21,022 nucleotides of DNA from a virus. Positions 1 through 6,669 of the stretch are shown here, in pieces. The notes under the pieces were generated by a model that had not been told where the DNA came from, made no database searches, and saw only the letters and a program-made list of their open reading frames with translations. Every line of letters starts with the position of its first letter. Within the stretch, counting starts at the first letter, position 1. The translations under genes and the position numbers were made by a program. The stretch lies in the IMG/VR virus record IMGVR_UViG_3300034374_001272, positions 1 through 21,022 of that record; one strand, written 5' to 3'.

Positions 1-222
1 CATGGTGTATGCCCAGAGCAAGCACGTATGATCCTGCCACAAAGTATGATGACTGAGTGGTACTGGTCAGGTAGCCTTGATGCTTTTGCTGATATGTGTA
101 ACCTACGTTGTGCCTTTGATACACAACCAGAGACAAGGTTTGTGGCTACACAGATCAGTGACAGAATGCGTAGGCTGTTTCCTGTATCTTGGGCAGCATT
201 AGTGGAGAAAAACTATGAATAA
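1..222 (+). CDS. thyX: FAD-dependent thymidylate synthase ThyX, C-terminal part (5' end outside window)
   Basis: The frame is open from the first base and reads HGVCPEQARMILPQSMMTEW before continuing to the TAA at 220-222. The stretch PEQAR-(M)-LPQS, then TEWYW-GSL-AF, LR, and a Q-ET-R motif matches the C-terminal third of ThyX, including the region that contacts dUMP and FAD. ThyX makes dTMP from dUMP using methylene-tetrahydrofolate, FAD and NADPH, without the ThyA mechanism. An ATG lies at position 28, but it is internal to the conserved domain, so the gene is cut by the window edge rather than being a 64-aa protein. The RHRxxS-type FAD motif would lie upstream and cannot be checked. It fits the nucleotide-supply genes further along the same strand (MazG-like, ribonucleotide reductase). 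The last 8 bases overlap the next gene. Confidence 0.9.
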   Translation, partial: HGVCPEQARMILPQSMMTEWYWSGSLDAFADMCNLRCAFDTQPETRFVATQISDRMRRLFPVSWAALVEKNYE

Positions 223-532
223 GAATGCAGGTATCATTGGTGTTGAAACTGTAGAAGAACACGAAGACGGTGGTGCAACATTTAAGTTTCACATGGATGC
301 ACATGCCCGTGGGTTACTTACAGAGGAAGGCTTGAAGCTGGTACTTTATTGTGCAGCAGCAAAATTAGATATGGGTGTAGTGTATGACTTCATAGAGGAT
401 CATATTAGGTATAATAAGGACGAGGAGCCAGACAAAAAGTTTGACGAGTATGGAAACTACGGTGAGAACAATCCACCAGTATCTTCTAAAGGGTCATGGG
501 ATAGCCAGGATAAAACGGAGAACATTACATGA
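215..532 (+). CDS. Hypothetical phage protein, 105 aa
   Basis: The start ATG lies 8 bases before the end of thyX, with GGAGA at about 204-208 as a plausible ribosome binding site. The N-terminal half (residues 5-65) looks like a small folded domain: a V-E-T-V/E-E strand, DGGATFKFHMD, then LTEEGLKLVLYCAAA. Residues 66-105 are charged and low in hydrophobics (DEEPDKK, NYGENNPP), so probably a disordered tail. I recall similar short acidic proteins in marine phage replication regions but know no function. It ends with an ATGA overlap into the next gene, so the two are probably translationally coupled. No cysteines or membrane segment suggest a specific role. Confidence 0.7.
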   Translation: MNKNAGIIGVETVEEHEDGGATFKFHMDAHARGLLTEEGLKLVLYCAAAKLDMGVVYDFIEDHIRYNKDEEPDKKFDEYGNYGENNPPVSSKGSWDSQDKTENIT

Positions 533-705
533 CAGGTAAGTACACATTCGGTATCCCACTAAAAGAGATACGCCCTATGACCAAAGAAGAAAGGCAGAGG
601 GCGAAAGAACGAGCCAAACAGAATATGTATGGTGAAAGTAAATGTGTGTCTTGCGGAAATGTATCGACAGGTGATTTCTGTGAGTTTTGTTTGAACGAAG
701 AGTGA
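529..705 (+). CDS. Small zinc-ribbon-like protein, 58 aa
   Basis: This short gene overlaps the previous stop as ATGA (529-532) and ends with TGA at 703-705. The basic N-terminal half (residues 18-31, rich in Lys, Arg and Glu) is followed by a compact cysteine module: C39-V-S-C42, eight residues, then C51-E-F-C54. Two CxxC pairs that close together are typical of a single zinc ribbon or rubredoxin-like knuckle. Such small proteins in phage replication blocks often bind nucleic acid or a host protein, but nothing here identifies the partner. The gene sits directly before the helicase with 21 bases between them. The tight overlap and the intact metal-binding pattern support a real gene. Confidence 0.65.
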   Translation: MTGKYTFGIPLKEIRPMTKEERQRAKERAKQNMYGESKCVSCGNVSTGDFCEFCLNEE

Positions 706-726
706 TGGATAAAAAGAGCGAGAGAC

Positions 727-1947
727 ATGATGGAACTAGCATTACTTAAGACGCTACTAAACCGTGAGTTTTATGAGCAACACAAAGGTATAAAGTGTCC
801 TGATAAAATCTTTAGTAAAGATGTGCGTAAGATTAAGCAAGCATTAGACGGAGCTATGGAAGCTTACGATGGAGACTTATCTGTTGCTGATCTAGAGGCG
901 GTGTTCAACCGTATGAATGCTAGTATGACTACAGCTACACGTGGTGCATATGAGGATCTCTTTAGGCGTATCAGTATCACTGAGCCTATCAAGCAAGAGA
1001 TAGCACAAGACACACTGTCACAGCTATTCCAGCAGCATGTTGGTGATCGTGTAGCTAACTTAGGTTTTGACTTTGTTAACGGTACAGAGAATAGCCTAGA
1101 ACCTTTGCGTAAACTATTAGAGGATTACAAGGATGACTTTACTCCTAACCTGCGTGTTGACTGGGACGACTCTAGCTTGGACACAGTACTTGATGCTACG
1201 CTTCTGGAATCCAAATGGAAGTTCAACATACCTTCCTTGGCTCGTAGGGTGGAAGGCGTTAGCGGTGGTCATCTTGTCTTGGTTGGTGCTCGCCCCAATA
1301 CTGGTAAAACTTCTTTCCATGCCTCTCTACTAGCAGCATCAGAAGGCTTTGCACATCAGGGTGCTAAGTGTATCATACTCTGCAATGAAGAAGCATACAC
1401 ACGTGTGGCTGCACGTTACATCAGTGCTTCATCTAACATGACAATGAAAGAGGTAAGGGAAAATAAAGCGCTGGCACACAAACGGTATGAACCTATTCGC
1501 AAGAATGTTCTATTCAAAGATAGCACAGGTAAGGGTATGTCTTGGGTTGAGGCTGTAGTAAAACAAGAGCATCCAGACATAGTAGTACTTGACATGGGCG
1601 ACAAGTTCGCAGATATTAGCAGTGAGCGTAGTGACATTACGCTTAAGACTGCAGCCATTCATGCACGTAATATTGCTAAGCAGTATGATTGTTGTGTGAT
1701 ATGGATGTCACAATTATCTGCAGAAGCAGAAGGTAAGGCTGACCTAAACCAAGCAATGATGGAAGGATCAAAGACAGGCAAGGCTGCAGAGGCAGACCTT
1801 ATGATCCTAATAGGAAAGACGCAACAAGCAGAGGGTGAGGATGAAGATCCAGTACGGTACCTCAACCTTGCTAAGAATAAACTGAATGGATTTCAAGGGA
1901 AGATCACATGTGTACTTGATGGGTCACGCTCTATCTATTCAGCATGA
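727..1947 (+). CDS. DnaB-family replicative DNA helicase (no primase domain)
   Basis: This 406-aa protein is a RecA-fold hexameric helicase of the DnaB/T7 gp4 family, which unwinds the fork ahead of the polymerase by ATP hydrolysis. Walker A is GARPNTGKTS at residues 187-196, the catalytic glutamate region is CNEEAYTR around 219-226, and Walker B is IVVLD at 285-289. The switch motif is WMSQLS at about 326-331, and an arginine/lysine-finger-like segment LAKNKLNG occurs at 381-388. Residues 1-150 are helical (DnaB N-terminal and linker type) and show no zinc-binding primase or TOPRIM motifs. Unlike T7 gp4, primase must therefore be a separate gene, probably upstream of the window. There are two possible starts (ATG ATG at 727 and 730). 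The stop overlaps the strong ribosome binding site of the polymerase gene. Confidence 0.93.
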   Translation: MMELALLKTLLNREFYEQHKGIKCPDKIFSKDVRKIKQALDGAMEAYDGDLSVADLEAVFNRMNASMTTATRGAYEDLFRRISITEPIKQEIAQDTLSQLFQQHVGDRVANLGFDFVNGTENSLEPLRKLLEDYKDDFTPNLRVDWDDSSLDTVLDATLLESKWKFNIPSLARRVEGVSGGHLVLVGARPNTGKTSFHASLLAASEGFAHQGAKCIILCNEEAYTRVAARYISASSNMTMKEVRENKALAHKRYEPIRKNVLFKDSTGKGMSWVEAVVKQEHPDIVVLDMGDKFADISSERSDITLKTAAIHARNIAKQYDCCVIWMSQLSAEAEGKADLNQAMMEGSKTGKAAEADLMILIGKTQQAEGEDEDPVRYLNLAKNKLNGFQGKITCVLDGSRSIYSA

Positions 1948-1955
1948 GGTGAGAT

Positions 1956-4004
1956 ATGAGATTAATATTAGACGTTGAGAACAGCGTCACTAAACGAAAT
2001 GGTAAAGAACACATGGACCCCTTTGAGCCTAGCAATGAGCTAGTGCAAGTGGGTATGCTTAATGCTGATAAGCGTGATCAGAGATGGATTGTTAATCTAA
2101 ACCACGATGAAGACAAGGATACTACAGGTAGGGGACGTAAGTTTATACAGCAAGTGTTAGATATGACAACGCTGTTAATTATGCACAACGCACAGCATGA
2201 CTTGATGTGGCTGTGGGAAAGTGGATTCAAGTATGATGGCCCTATCTACGATACAATGTTAGCAGAGTACGTGCTTGACAGAGGGCAGCGTTCCCCCCTT
2301 AGCTTGGCAGCGTGTGCTGAGCGTAGACAACTAGAGGTACAGAAAGATGATACGCTTAAAAAGTTTTTCAAAGACGGTTATAATACTAACGAGATCCCTC
2401 TATCTGAGCTTAGCTTTTATCTTAGGCATGATCTTTATACAACTAACGAGTTGTTCCATAGTATCGAAGCAGATTACAGCAAGCCAGAATCAGCCAGCCT
2501 CCACAGGATTAGAGACACAACCTTTGATACCTGCAGAACCCTCACAAGAATGTACATGTCAGGAATCAAAGTCGATCTTCAAGAGTTGGGACGAGTAAAG
2601 GAGCAGTTCGAGAATGAGAAAGCTGAGATTGAAGACCGTCTGCAGAGGAAAATCAGGATACTTATGGGAGACACACCAATTAATCTTAACTCCCCAGAAC
2701 AGATGTCGCAGGTTATCTTTAGCAAAAGAGTTAAGGACAAGAAAGATTGGAATGGCTTATTCGAATTTACTTCTACGCTCCAAGAGTTCAAAGATACAGT
2801 CGAAGCTAATAGTGAAACGATCTATAGGACTGTGGCCTATACCTGTCCAGCTTGTGAGGGCAGTGCAAAAGTATATAAGCTAAGAAAGGATGGCACAAAG
2901 TATGCTAGACCTAACAAGTGCAAAGACTGTGATGCTCAAGGGTTCAAGCTTAAGCAGACGAACCAGGTTGCAGGTCTTAAGTTTAACGCTCCCAGCAAGG
3001 CTTGGGTTAGTGCAAACGGATTTAGTACAGGAAAGGGTAACCTAGATGTTCTTACGGCTACTGCTAGAAACAATGGAATGCGTGATGCTGAGTCTTTTCT
3101 CAGTGATCTTAAACGCCTCTCTGCTATTAGTAGTTATCTCAGTTCTTTTGTAGAGGGAATAGCAAGCTACACTAAACAAGATGGCTTCTTACACGTAGGG
3201 TTAACCCAGCACATCACTGCTACTGGACGCTTCAGTGGACGTAACCCTAACATGCAGAACATGCCCCGTGGTGGTACCTTTCCTGTGAAGAGGGTATTTG
3301 TATCGCGCTGGGACGGAGGCTTAATACTGGAGGCAGATTTTGCCCAACTCGAATTTCGCACGGCGGCGTTCCTCGCCCAAGACGAAACAGCAATTAGAGA
3401 AATCGAAACAGGATTTGACGTACACGCCTATACCGCCCAAGTCATTACTGAAGCAGGGCAACAAACGTCCCGCCAAGAAGCAAAGGCGCACACCTTCGCT
3501 CCCCTCTTTGGGGCCACGGGATTTGGACGATCCAAAGCTGAGCAGTCATACTACACGCACTTCGTGGACAAGTATAAAGGAATAGCTAAGTGGCACCAGA
3601 AGCTAGGAGATGAGGCACTACGCTTCATGAAGATAACTAATGTATCAGGTAGGCAATATGCATTTCCAGATGTCAAGCGTAGGGACAACGGATCTCCTAC
3701 TCACTTCACTATGATCAAGAACTATCCCGTGCAAGGCTTTGCCACAGGAGATGTCGTCCCTGTTGTACTCAACAAACTTCACGAATTGTTACAACCGTTA
3801 CAATCTTGTGTAGTCAACTCTGTTCATGACAGCATGGTTGTTGATGTACATCCAGACGAAACTAGAAAAGTTTTGACTATAATTGAACTACTTAACGACA
3901 GCATCAACGATCTCATTCAAGAGAAGTACAATGTCAAAATGAATGTCCCTCTATTATTAGAAGCAAAGATGGGACCGAATTGGCTTGACACGATTGATGT
4001 ATAG
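1956..4004 (+). CDS. Family A DNA polymerase with 3'-5' exonuclease and DnaJ-like zinc insert
   Basis: This 682-aa enzyme is the phage replicase. The proofreading domain has D6/E8 (LDVEN), N78-x3-D82 (HNAQHD) and Y155-x3-D159 (YLRHD), so all three exonuclease motifs are intact. The polymerase domain has TATGRFSGRNPNMQNMP (421-437), motif A with D461 (EADFAQLEFR), motif B with R506, K510 and F514, and motif C VHD at 623-625. F514 aligns with E. coli Pol I Phe762, whereas T7 has Tyr there. Between the thumb motif NLNSPEQ (243-249) and the STGKGNLDVL segment sits a cysteine insert (C297, C300, C322, C325). TGAGGTGA at 1945-1952 is a strong ribosome binding site. I recall a partial DnaJ central domain described in the HMO-2011 polymerase. 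A sigma70-like promoter overlaps the last codons. Confidence 0.96.
   Translation: MRLILDVENSVTKRNGKEHMDPFEPSNELVQVGMLNADKRDQRWIVNLNHDEDKDTTGRGRKFIQQVLDMTTLLIMHNAQHDLMWLWESGFKYDGPIYDTMLAEYVLDRGQRSPLSLAACAERRQLEVQKDDTLKKFFKDGYNTNEIPLSELSFYLRHDLYTTNELFHSIEADYSKPESASLHRIRDTTFDTCRTLTRMYMSGIKVDLQELGRVKEQFENEKAEIEDRLQRKIRILMGDTPINLNSPEQMSQVIFSKRVKDKKDWNGLFEFTSTLQEFKDTVEANSETIYRTVAYTCPACEGSAKVYKLRKDGTKYARPNKCKDCDAQGFKLKQTNQVAGLKFNAPSKAWVSANGFSTGKGNLDVLTATARNNGMRDAESFLSDLKRLSAISSYLSSFVEGIASYTKQDGFLHVGLTQHITATGRFSGRNPNMQNMPRGGTFPVKRVFVSRWDGGLILEADFAQLEFRTAAFLAQDETAIREIETGFDVHAYTAQVITEAGQQTSRQEAKAHTFAPLFGATGFGRSKAEQSYYTHFVDKYKGIAKWHQKLGDEALRFMKITNVSGRQYAFPDVKRRDNGSPTHFTMIKNYPVQGFATGDVVPVVLNKLHELLQPLQSCVVNSVHDSMVVDVHPDETRKVLTIIELLNDSINDLIQEKYNVKMNVPLLLEAKMGPNWLDTIDV
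2844..2930 (+). other. DnaJ-type zinc-binding segment inside the DNA polymerase gene
   Basis: Residues 297-325 of the polymerase read CPACEG, about 20 mostly basic residues, then CKDCDAQG at 322-329. These two CxxCxxxG-like knuckles resemble half of the DnaJ cysteine-rich domain. The surrounding region (about 260-340) is lysine-rich. Its place between the NLNSPEQ motif and the segment leading into the palm is comparable with where other family A polymerases carry only a short loop. I infer a zinc-stabilised module near the thumb that could touch DNA or a processivity partner, by analogy with the T7 thioredoxin-binding insertion. Confidence 0.75.
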
Positions 4005-4012
4005 TGTATAAC
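3985..4012 (+). promoter_or_regulatory. Sigma70-like promoter before the SSB-like gene
   Basis: A perfect TTGACA (3985-3990) is followed after 16 bases by TATAAC (4007-4012), five of six matches to the -10 consensus. Transcription would start near 4018-4020, leaving a leader of about 27 bases that contains the ribosome binding site AGAAAGG (about 4031-4037) before the ATG at 4046. The -35 box lies inside the last codons of the polymerase gene. The 41-base gap at 4005-4045 is one of the few intergenic spaces on this strand. It would let the host RNA polymerase make extra transcript for a protein needed in high copy. Confidence 0.6.
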
Positions 4013-4045
4013 TAAGTCTCTTTAACTCAGTAGAAAGGTACTAAA

Positions 4046-4927
4046 ATGAGTACAGAATTAGCAGTAGCACAAGAACGTGGACAATCAATGGCAGAATTGA
4101 TGGGCGTGTCAATGTCAGGAGGGGGAGAAGCTGTCCCTAGTATTGCACGTATTGGTATGCTACATCAGTCCATCATGGGCGAGGTAGAAGTTAACGGTAA
4201 GAATATTAAGACAGAGGTCATACCTGTTGGTGCTTTTATCCTCACGCAAGGAGAGGACAAGGTGTATAGCAATGGTATTGTCATGCGTGTCTTTGCCCAG
4301 CGCCAACAGTGGCAACGGTGGAATAGTGAGACAGAAGAGATGGAGAAGTCTGTTCAGTCTAATTCACTGAATGGTGACTTGAAGGATAGCATTGGGGGTC
4401 TAAACCTTGGACGTCCATCTGGTTACATCGAAGACTTCAATGCACTACCTGATGCAACTAAACAGGTTATCCGTAGTGTTAAGCGTGTCAATGTTTATTA
4501 CGGTACTGTAACCTTGTGTGATCCTTTAAATGAAAAGGGTGAGTCATTAGATAAAGATAAGTATATTGACATCCCATGTGTAATGGATGTTAAGAACCGT
4601 GACTCCCTTAAATCTATCAACGGTGTAATGAATACACTCAAGCGTAAGAACATGTTACCTATTATGTCTACAATTAAATTAGACGGTGTAGAAGATAGCA
4701 TTCCTACAGGTGCTAAGTTTGGTAAGATCGAAGCTTCGCTTGGTGATAAGGTTGACATCATTGAAGGTGACAATGAAATGCTCAAAGACTTCATCGAACT
4801 GATTGAGTATAGTAATGGTAAGATCTTAGATCTGCATCATGAAAGAGCTAAGGGTCACACAGATGAAGACGAAGGACTTGTACAAGATATACTTAACAAT
4901 GACTTCGTAGACGTGGATGCAGATTAA
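4046..4927 (+). CDS. Probable single-stranded DNA-binding protein, 293 aa
   Basis: This is not recognised by a signature motif; the call rests on position and shape. It lies between the polymerase and the exonuclease, where T7-like phages keep gp2.5, and has its own promoter-like sequence. The middle (about residues 30-240) is rich in short beta-prone segments (GEVEVNGKNIKTEVIP, GAFILTQG, RVNVYYGTVTLCD), which suits an OB-like fold. The C-terminus from about residue 270 is strongly acidic with an embedded aromatic (DEDEG, NNDFVDVDAD). Such tails are the partner-docking element of phage and bacterial SSBs. Residues 20-30 hold a flexible MSGGGEAV segment. It would coat template strands and recruit polymerase and helicase. 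It could also be another replication-accessory protein. The stop overlaps the exonuclease start by one base (TAATG). Confidence 0.6.
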   Translation: MSTELAVAQERGQSMAELMGVSMSGGGEAVPSIARIGMLHQSIMGEVEVNGKNIKTEVIPVGAFILTQGEDKVYSNGIVMRVFAQRQQWQRWNSETEEMEKSVQSNSLNGDLKDSIGGLNLGRPSGYIEDFNALPDATKQVIRSVKRVNVYYGTVTLCDPLNEKGESLDKDKYIDIPCVMDVKNRDSLKSINGVMNTLKRKNMLPIMSTIKLDGVEDSIPTGAKFGKIEASLGDKVDIIEGDNEMLKDFIELIEYSNGKILDLHHERAKGHTDEDEGLVQDILNNDFVDVDAD

Positions 4928-5787
4928 TGAATCATCCAGCAGAGCTAATGGTCTATAGCTTCTTGCAAAAGGCTATGGCTGGCGAAGCAAGCATGACTGA
5001 GGAGGTGGCTGCACAAGTCGCCTCTGATGTCCAAGCTGCTATGCATAAGCAATTCAACAGTGGACCACGTGACGAGTTCCGTTTACGTATGTCAAACATT
5101 GGAAAGCCTAAGTGCCAGTTGTGGTTTGAGAAGAATGACCCTGAAGATAAGACACCCTTACCGCCTCACTTCCTGATGAACATGATCCTTGGCGATATAG
5201 TTGAGGCTGTGTTCAAAGGACTGCTTCGTGCTGCAGGTGTTGAGTTTAAAGATAATGATACTGTCATCCTCAAGTTAGCCAACGGCAAGGAGATCAAAGG
5301 CGAATACGATATGGAGATGGACGGTAAGATTGATGACGTTAAGTCTGCATCACCTTGGTCCTATCAAAATAAGTTTGCATCCTTCGATGCCTTGTCTCAA
5401 GGCGACAGCTTTGGTTACATCGCACAGCTAGTAGGCTATGCTACAGCAGCAGGTAAGGACGTTGGTGGATGGTGGGTAGTCAACAAAGGTAATGGTGAGT
5501 TCAAGTACGTTGATGCATCTGAGGTAGACAAGGATGCAGTACTACGAGATATTCAAAACCTAGTAGACTATCTTGACAATGACGAACCTTTTGAGAGATG
5601 CTTTGAACCTCTGCCTGAAACGTATTACAAAAAGCCAAGCGGTAATCTTATATTACCCAGCGCATGTAAGTTCTGTAGCTTCAAACACAAGTGTCATAAA
5701 ACTTTACAAACATTACCAAGTAGGGTATCAAAAGCAACCAACCCACCAGAAGTGGATTATGTATTTATAGGAGATGGCAATGTCTAA
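4927..5787 (+). CDS. PD-(D/E)XK exonuclease, Cas4/RecB-like, with probable Fe-S cluster
   Basis: This 286-aa nuclease shows the PD-(D/E)XK core: E93 in a GDIVEAVFKG helix, D132 in EMDGK, D137-V-K139 in DDVKS, and the QLVGY motif (Q167, Y171) that in RecB/Cas4 nucleases follows the lysine. A lone cysteine near the N-terminus (C63, in SNIGKPKCQLWF) plus three near the C-terminus (C247-x2-C250-x5-C256) match the layout of the 4Fe-4S staple in AddB and Cas4. It probably resects double-stranded DNA ends, either to degrade host DNA (T7 gp6-like role) or to start recombination with the SSB encoded just upstream. The start overlaps the previous stop by one base. The last 8 bases overlap the downstream small gene if that starts at 5780. 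Confidence 0.85.
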   Translation: MNHPAELMVYSFLQKAMAGEASMTEEVAAQVASDVQAAMHKQFNSGPRDEFRLRMSNIGKPKCQLWFEKNDPEDKTPLPPHFLMNMILGDIVEAVFKGLLRAAGVEFKDNDTVILKLANGKEIKGEYDMEMDGKIDDVKSASPWSYQNKFASFDALSQGDSFGYIAQLVGYATAAGKDVGGWWVVNKGNGEFKYVDASEVDKDAVLRDIQNLVDYLDNDEPFERCFEPLPETYYKKPSGNLILPSACKFCSFKHKCHKTLQTLPSRVSKATNPPEVDYVFIGDGNV

Positions 5788-5968
5788 AATAACTATCAAT
5801 GATAAAGAGTACCATACAGACGACTTCAATGAAGAACAAATGAATATGTATAGAGAGATCGGCCTAGCCCGTGAAGAGATGGCACGAATGGATTACTTGA
5901 TGCGCGTACTTGATGCACGTTGTGGTCAGTTAGGTGGCATGATTGTTAAACAGGCAGAGGAATCATAA
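5780..5968 (+). CDS. Small DUF6447-like protein, 62 aa
   Basis: The sequence begins MSKITINDKEYHTDDF and continues into a helical half with EIGLAREEMARMDYLMRVLDARC. I recognise this pattern (a short beta hairpin with a 'dg/nd-KEY' turn, then a helix ending near an LxxxR segment) as the DUF6447 type common in marine phages; its function is unknown. An upstream in-frame ATG exists at 5774, but GGAG at 5770-5773 abuts it directly and is 6 bases from the ATG at 5780, so I prefer 5780. It overlaps the end of the exonuclease gene. No membrane segment and one cysteine. It could act as a small regulator or an adaptor of the replication proteins, but nothing shows which. Confidence 0.7.
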   Translation: MSKITINDKEYHTDDFNEEQMNMYREIGLAREEMARMDYLMRVLDARCGQLGGMIVKQAEES

Positions 5969-5973
5969 TTAAT

Positions 5974-6669
5974 ATGTTAAGCATACCCTTCTTAAAACGG
6001 CAGAAGTATATCGAAGTAAAGGCTTATACGAACCATTTGGGTGTATATGAACACGCTCCTGTGTGTAAAAATTTCAAAACCAAAATAAAACGCCCTGATG
6101 CATCTTTGGCAGATATTACATCTTTTTATACGGGATGTTGGTCCAGAGTAAATACTGGCGCTAATAGTATCACTTTACAAAGCCCGTGTGAAATAAAAAT
6201 AGATTGTTTGGGGCTAGACGGTTGTGAAGCCTATTCTTCTGAGCCAGAAATAGTGAGTATAGACTTTAATCACAATACAGACACGGCTTATCCTGATCGT
6301 GATTTTTTTATATCTAAATTCATTATGCCTTGGGTGTTTGAAGATAATCTGAAGATTAATTTTGTTATTGCTAGGCACATAGAAAATACTACCATGATGA
6401 ATGTCTTGAGTGGTCTACTAAACTTTAGAACGCAGCCTGCAGTTAATATATTTAACGTGATTTCAAAAATAAAACATAATTATAAAATCCCGCCAAAACA
6501 TCCGTTGGTGTCGATATATCCAATGAGTGATTTACCTCTGCACCTTGAGGTTTACCACGACCCTACTAAATATCATCAGCTTTTTGAAAAACATCACAGT
6601 TTATATTTTCAAGGGACATCAATAAAGCTTGATCGTAAAGAGAGGACAAAACCATTAGAAAGCACCTAA
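5974..6669 (+). CDS. Hypothetical protein, 231 aa, AT-rich gene
   Basis: I do not recognise a function. The N-terminus (IPFLKRQKYIEVKAYT, then a 'VYEHAPV' segment, and later SITLQSPCEIKI) resembles a family of about 230-aa hypothetical proteins I recall from marine T4-like and T7-like phages, but I cannot confirm it. The protein is probably globular and beta-rich, with no signal peptide or membrane helix. The gene is clearly more AT-rich than its neighbours: three hand-counted 60-base lines (6061, 6301, 6421) give about 28% GC, against 38-43% in lines sampled elsewhere. It sits between the DUF6447-like gene and endonuclease I in an otherwise tightly coupled series. Its 3' end contains the ribosome binding site and apparent ATT start of the next gene. 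I infer a recently acquired accessory gene. Confidence 0.65.
   Translation: MLSIPFLKRQKYIEVKAYTNHLGVYEHAPVCKNFKTKIKRPDASLADITSFYTGCWSRVNTGANSITLQSPCEIKIDCLGLDGCEAYSSEPEIVSIDFNHNTDTAYPDRDFFISKFIMPWVFEDNLKINFVIARHIENTTMMNVLSGLLNFRTQPAVNIFNVISKIKHNYKIPPKHPLVSIYPMSDLPLHLEVYHDPTKYHQLFEKHHSLYFQGTSIKLDRKERTKPLEST
6641..6656 (+). promoter_or_regulatory. Shine-Dalgarno site and ATT start of endonuclease I
   Basis: AGAGGA (6641-6646) is followed by seven bases and then ATT (6654-6656). The spacing is optimal for initiation, and ATT is the only near-cognate codon at that distance in the endonuclease frame. The site lies within the coding sequence of the upstream 231-aa gene. Confidence 0.6.

Noticed and set aside
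525-728. Minus-strand ORF of 67 aa
   Set aside because: It lies antisense to the small zinc-ribbon gene (529-705), which has ATGA coupling and two CxxC motifs; the minus product shows no recognisable pattern.
5774-5779. ATG at 5774 as start of the DUF6447-like gene
   Set aside because: GGAG directly abuts this ATG, whereas it is 6 bases from the ATG at 5780, where the typical MSKITI opening begins.
6636-6669. Programmed frameshift from the 231-aa gene into endonuclease I
   Set aside because: No classic slippery heptamer or downstream structure is apparent, while a well-spaced ribosome binding site precedes ATT at 6654.
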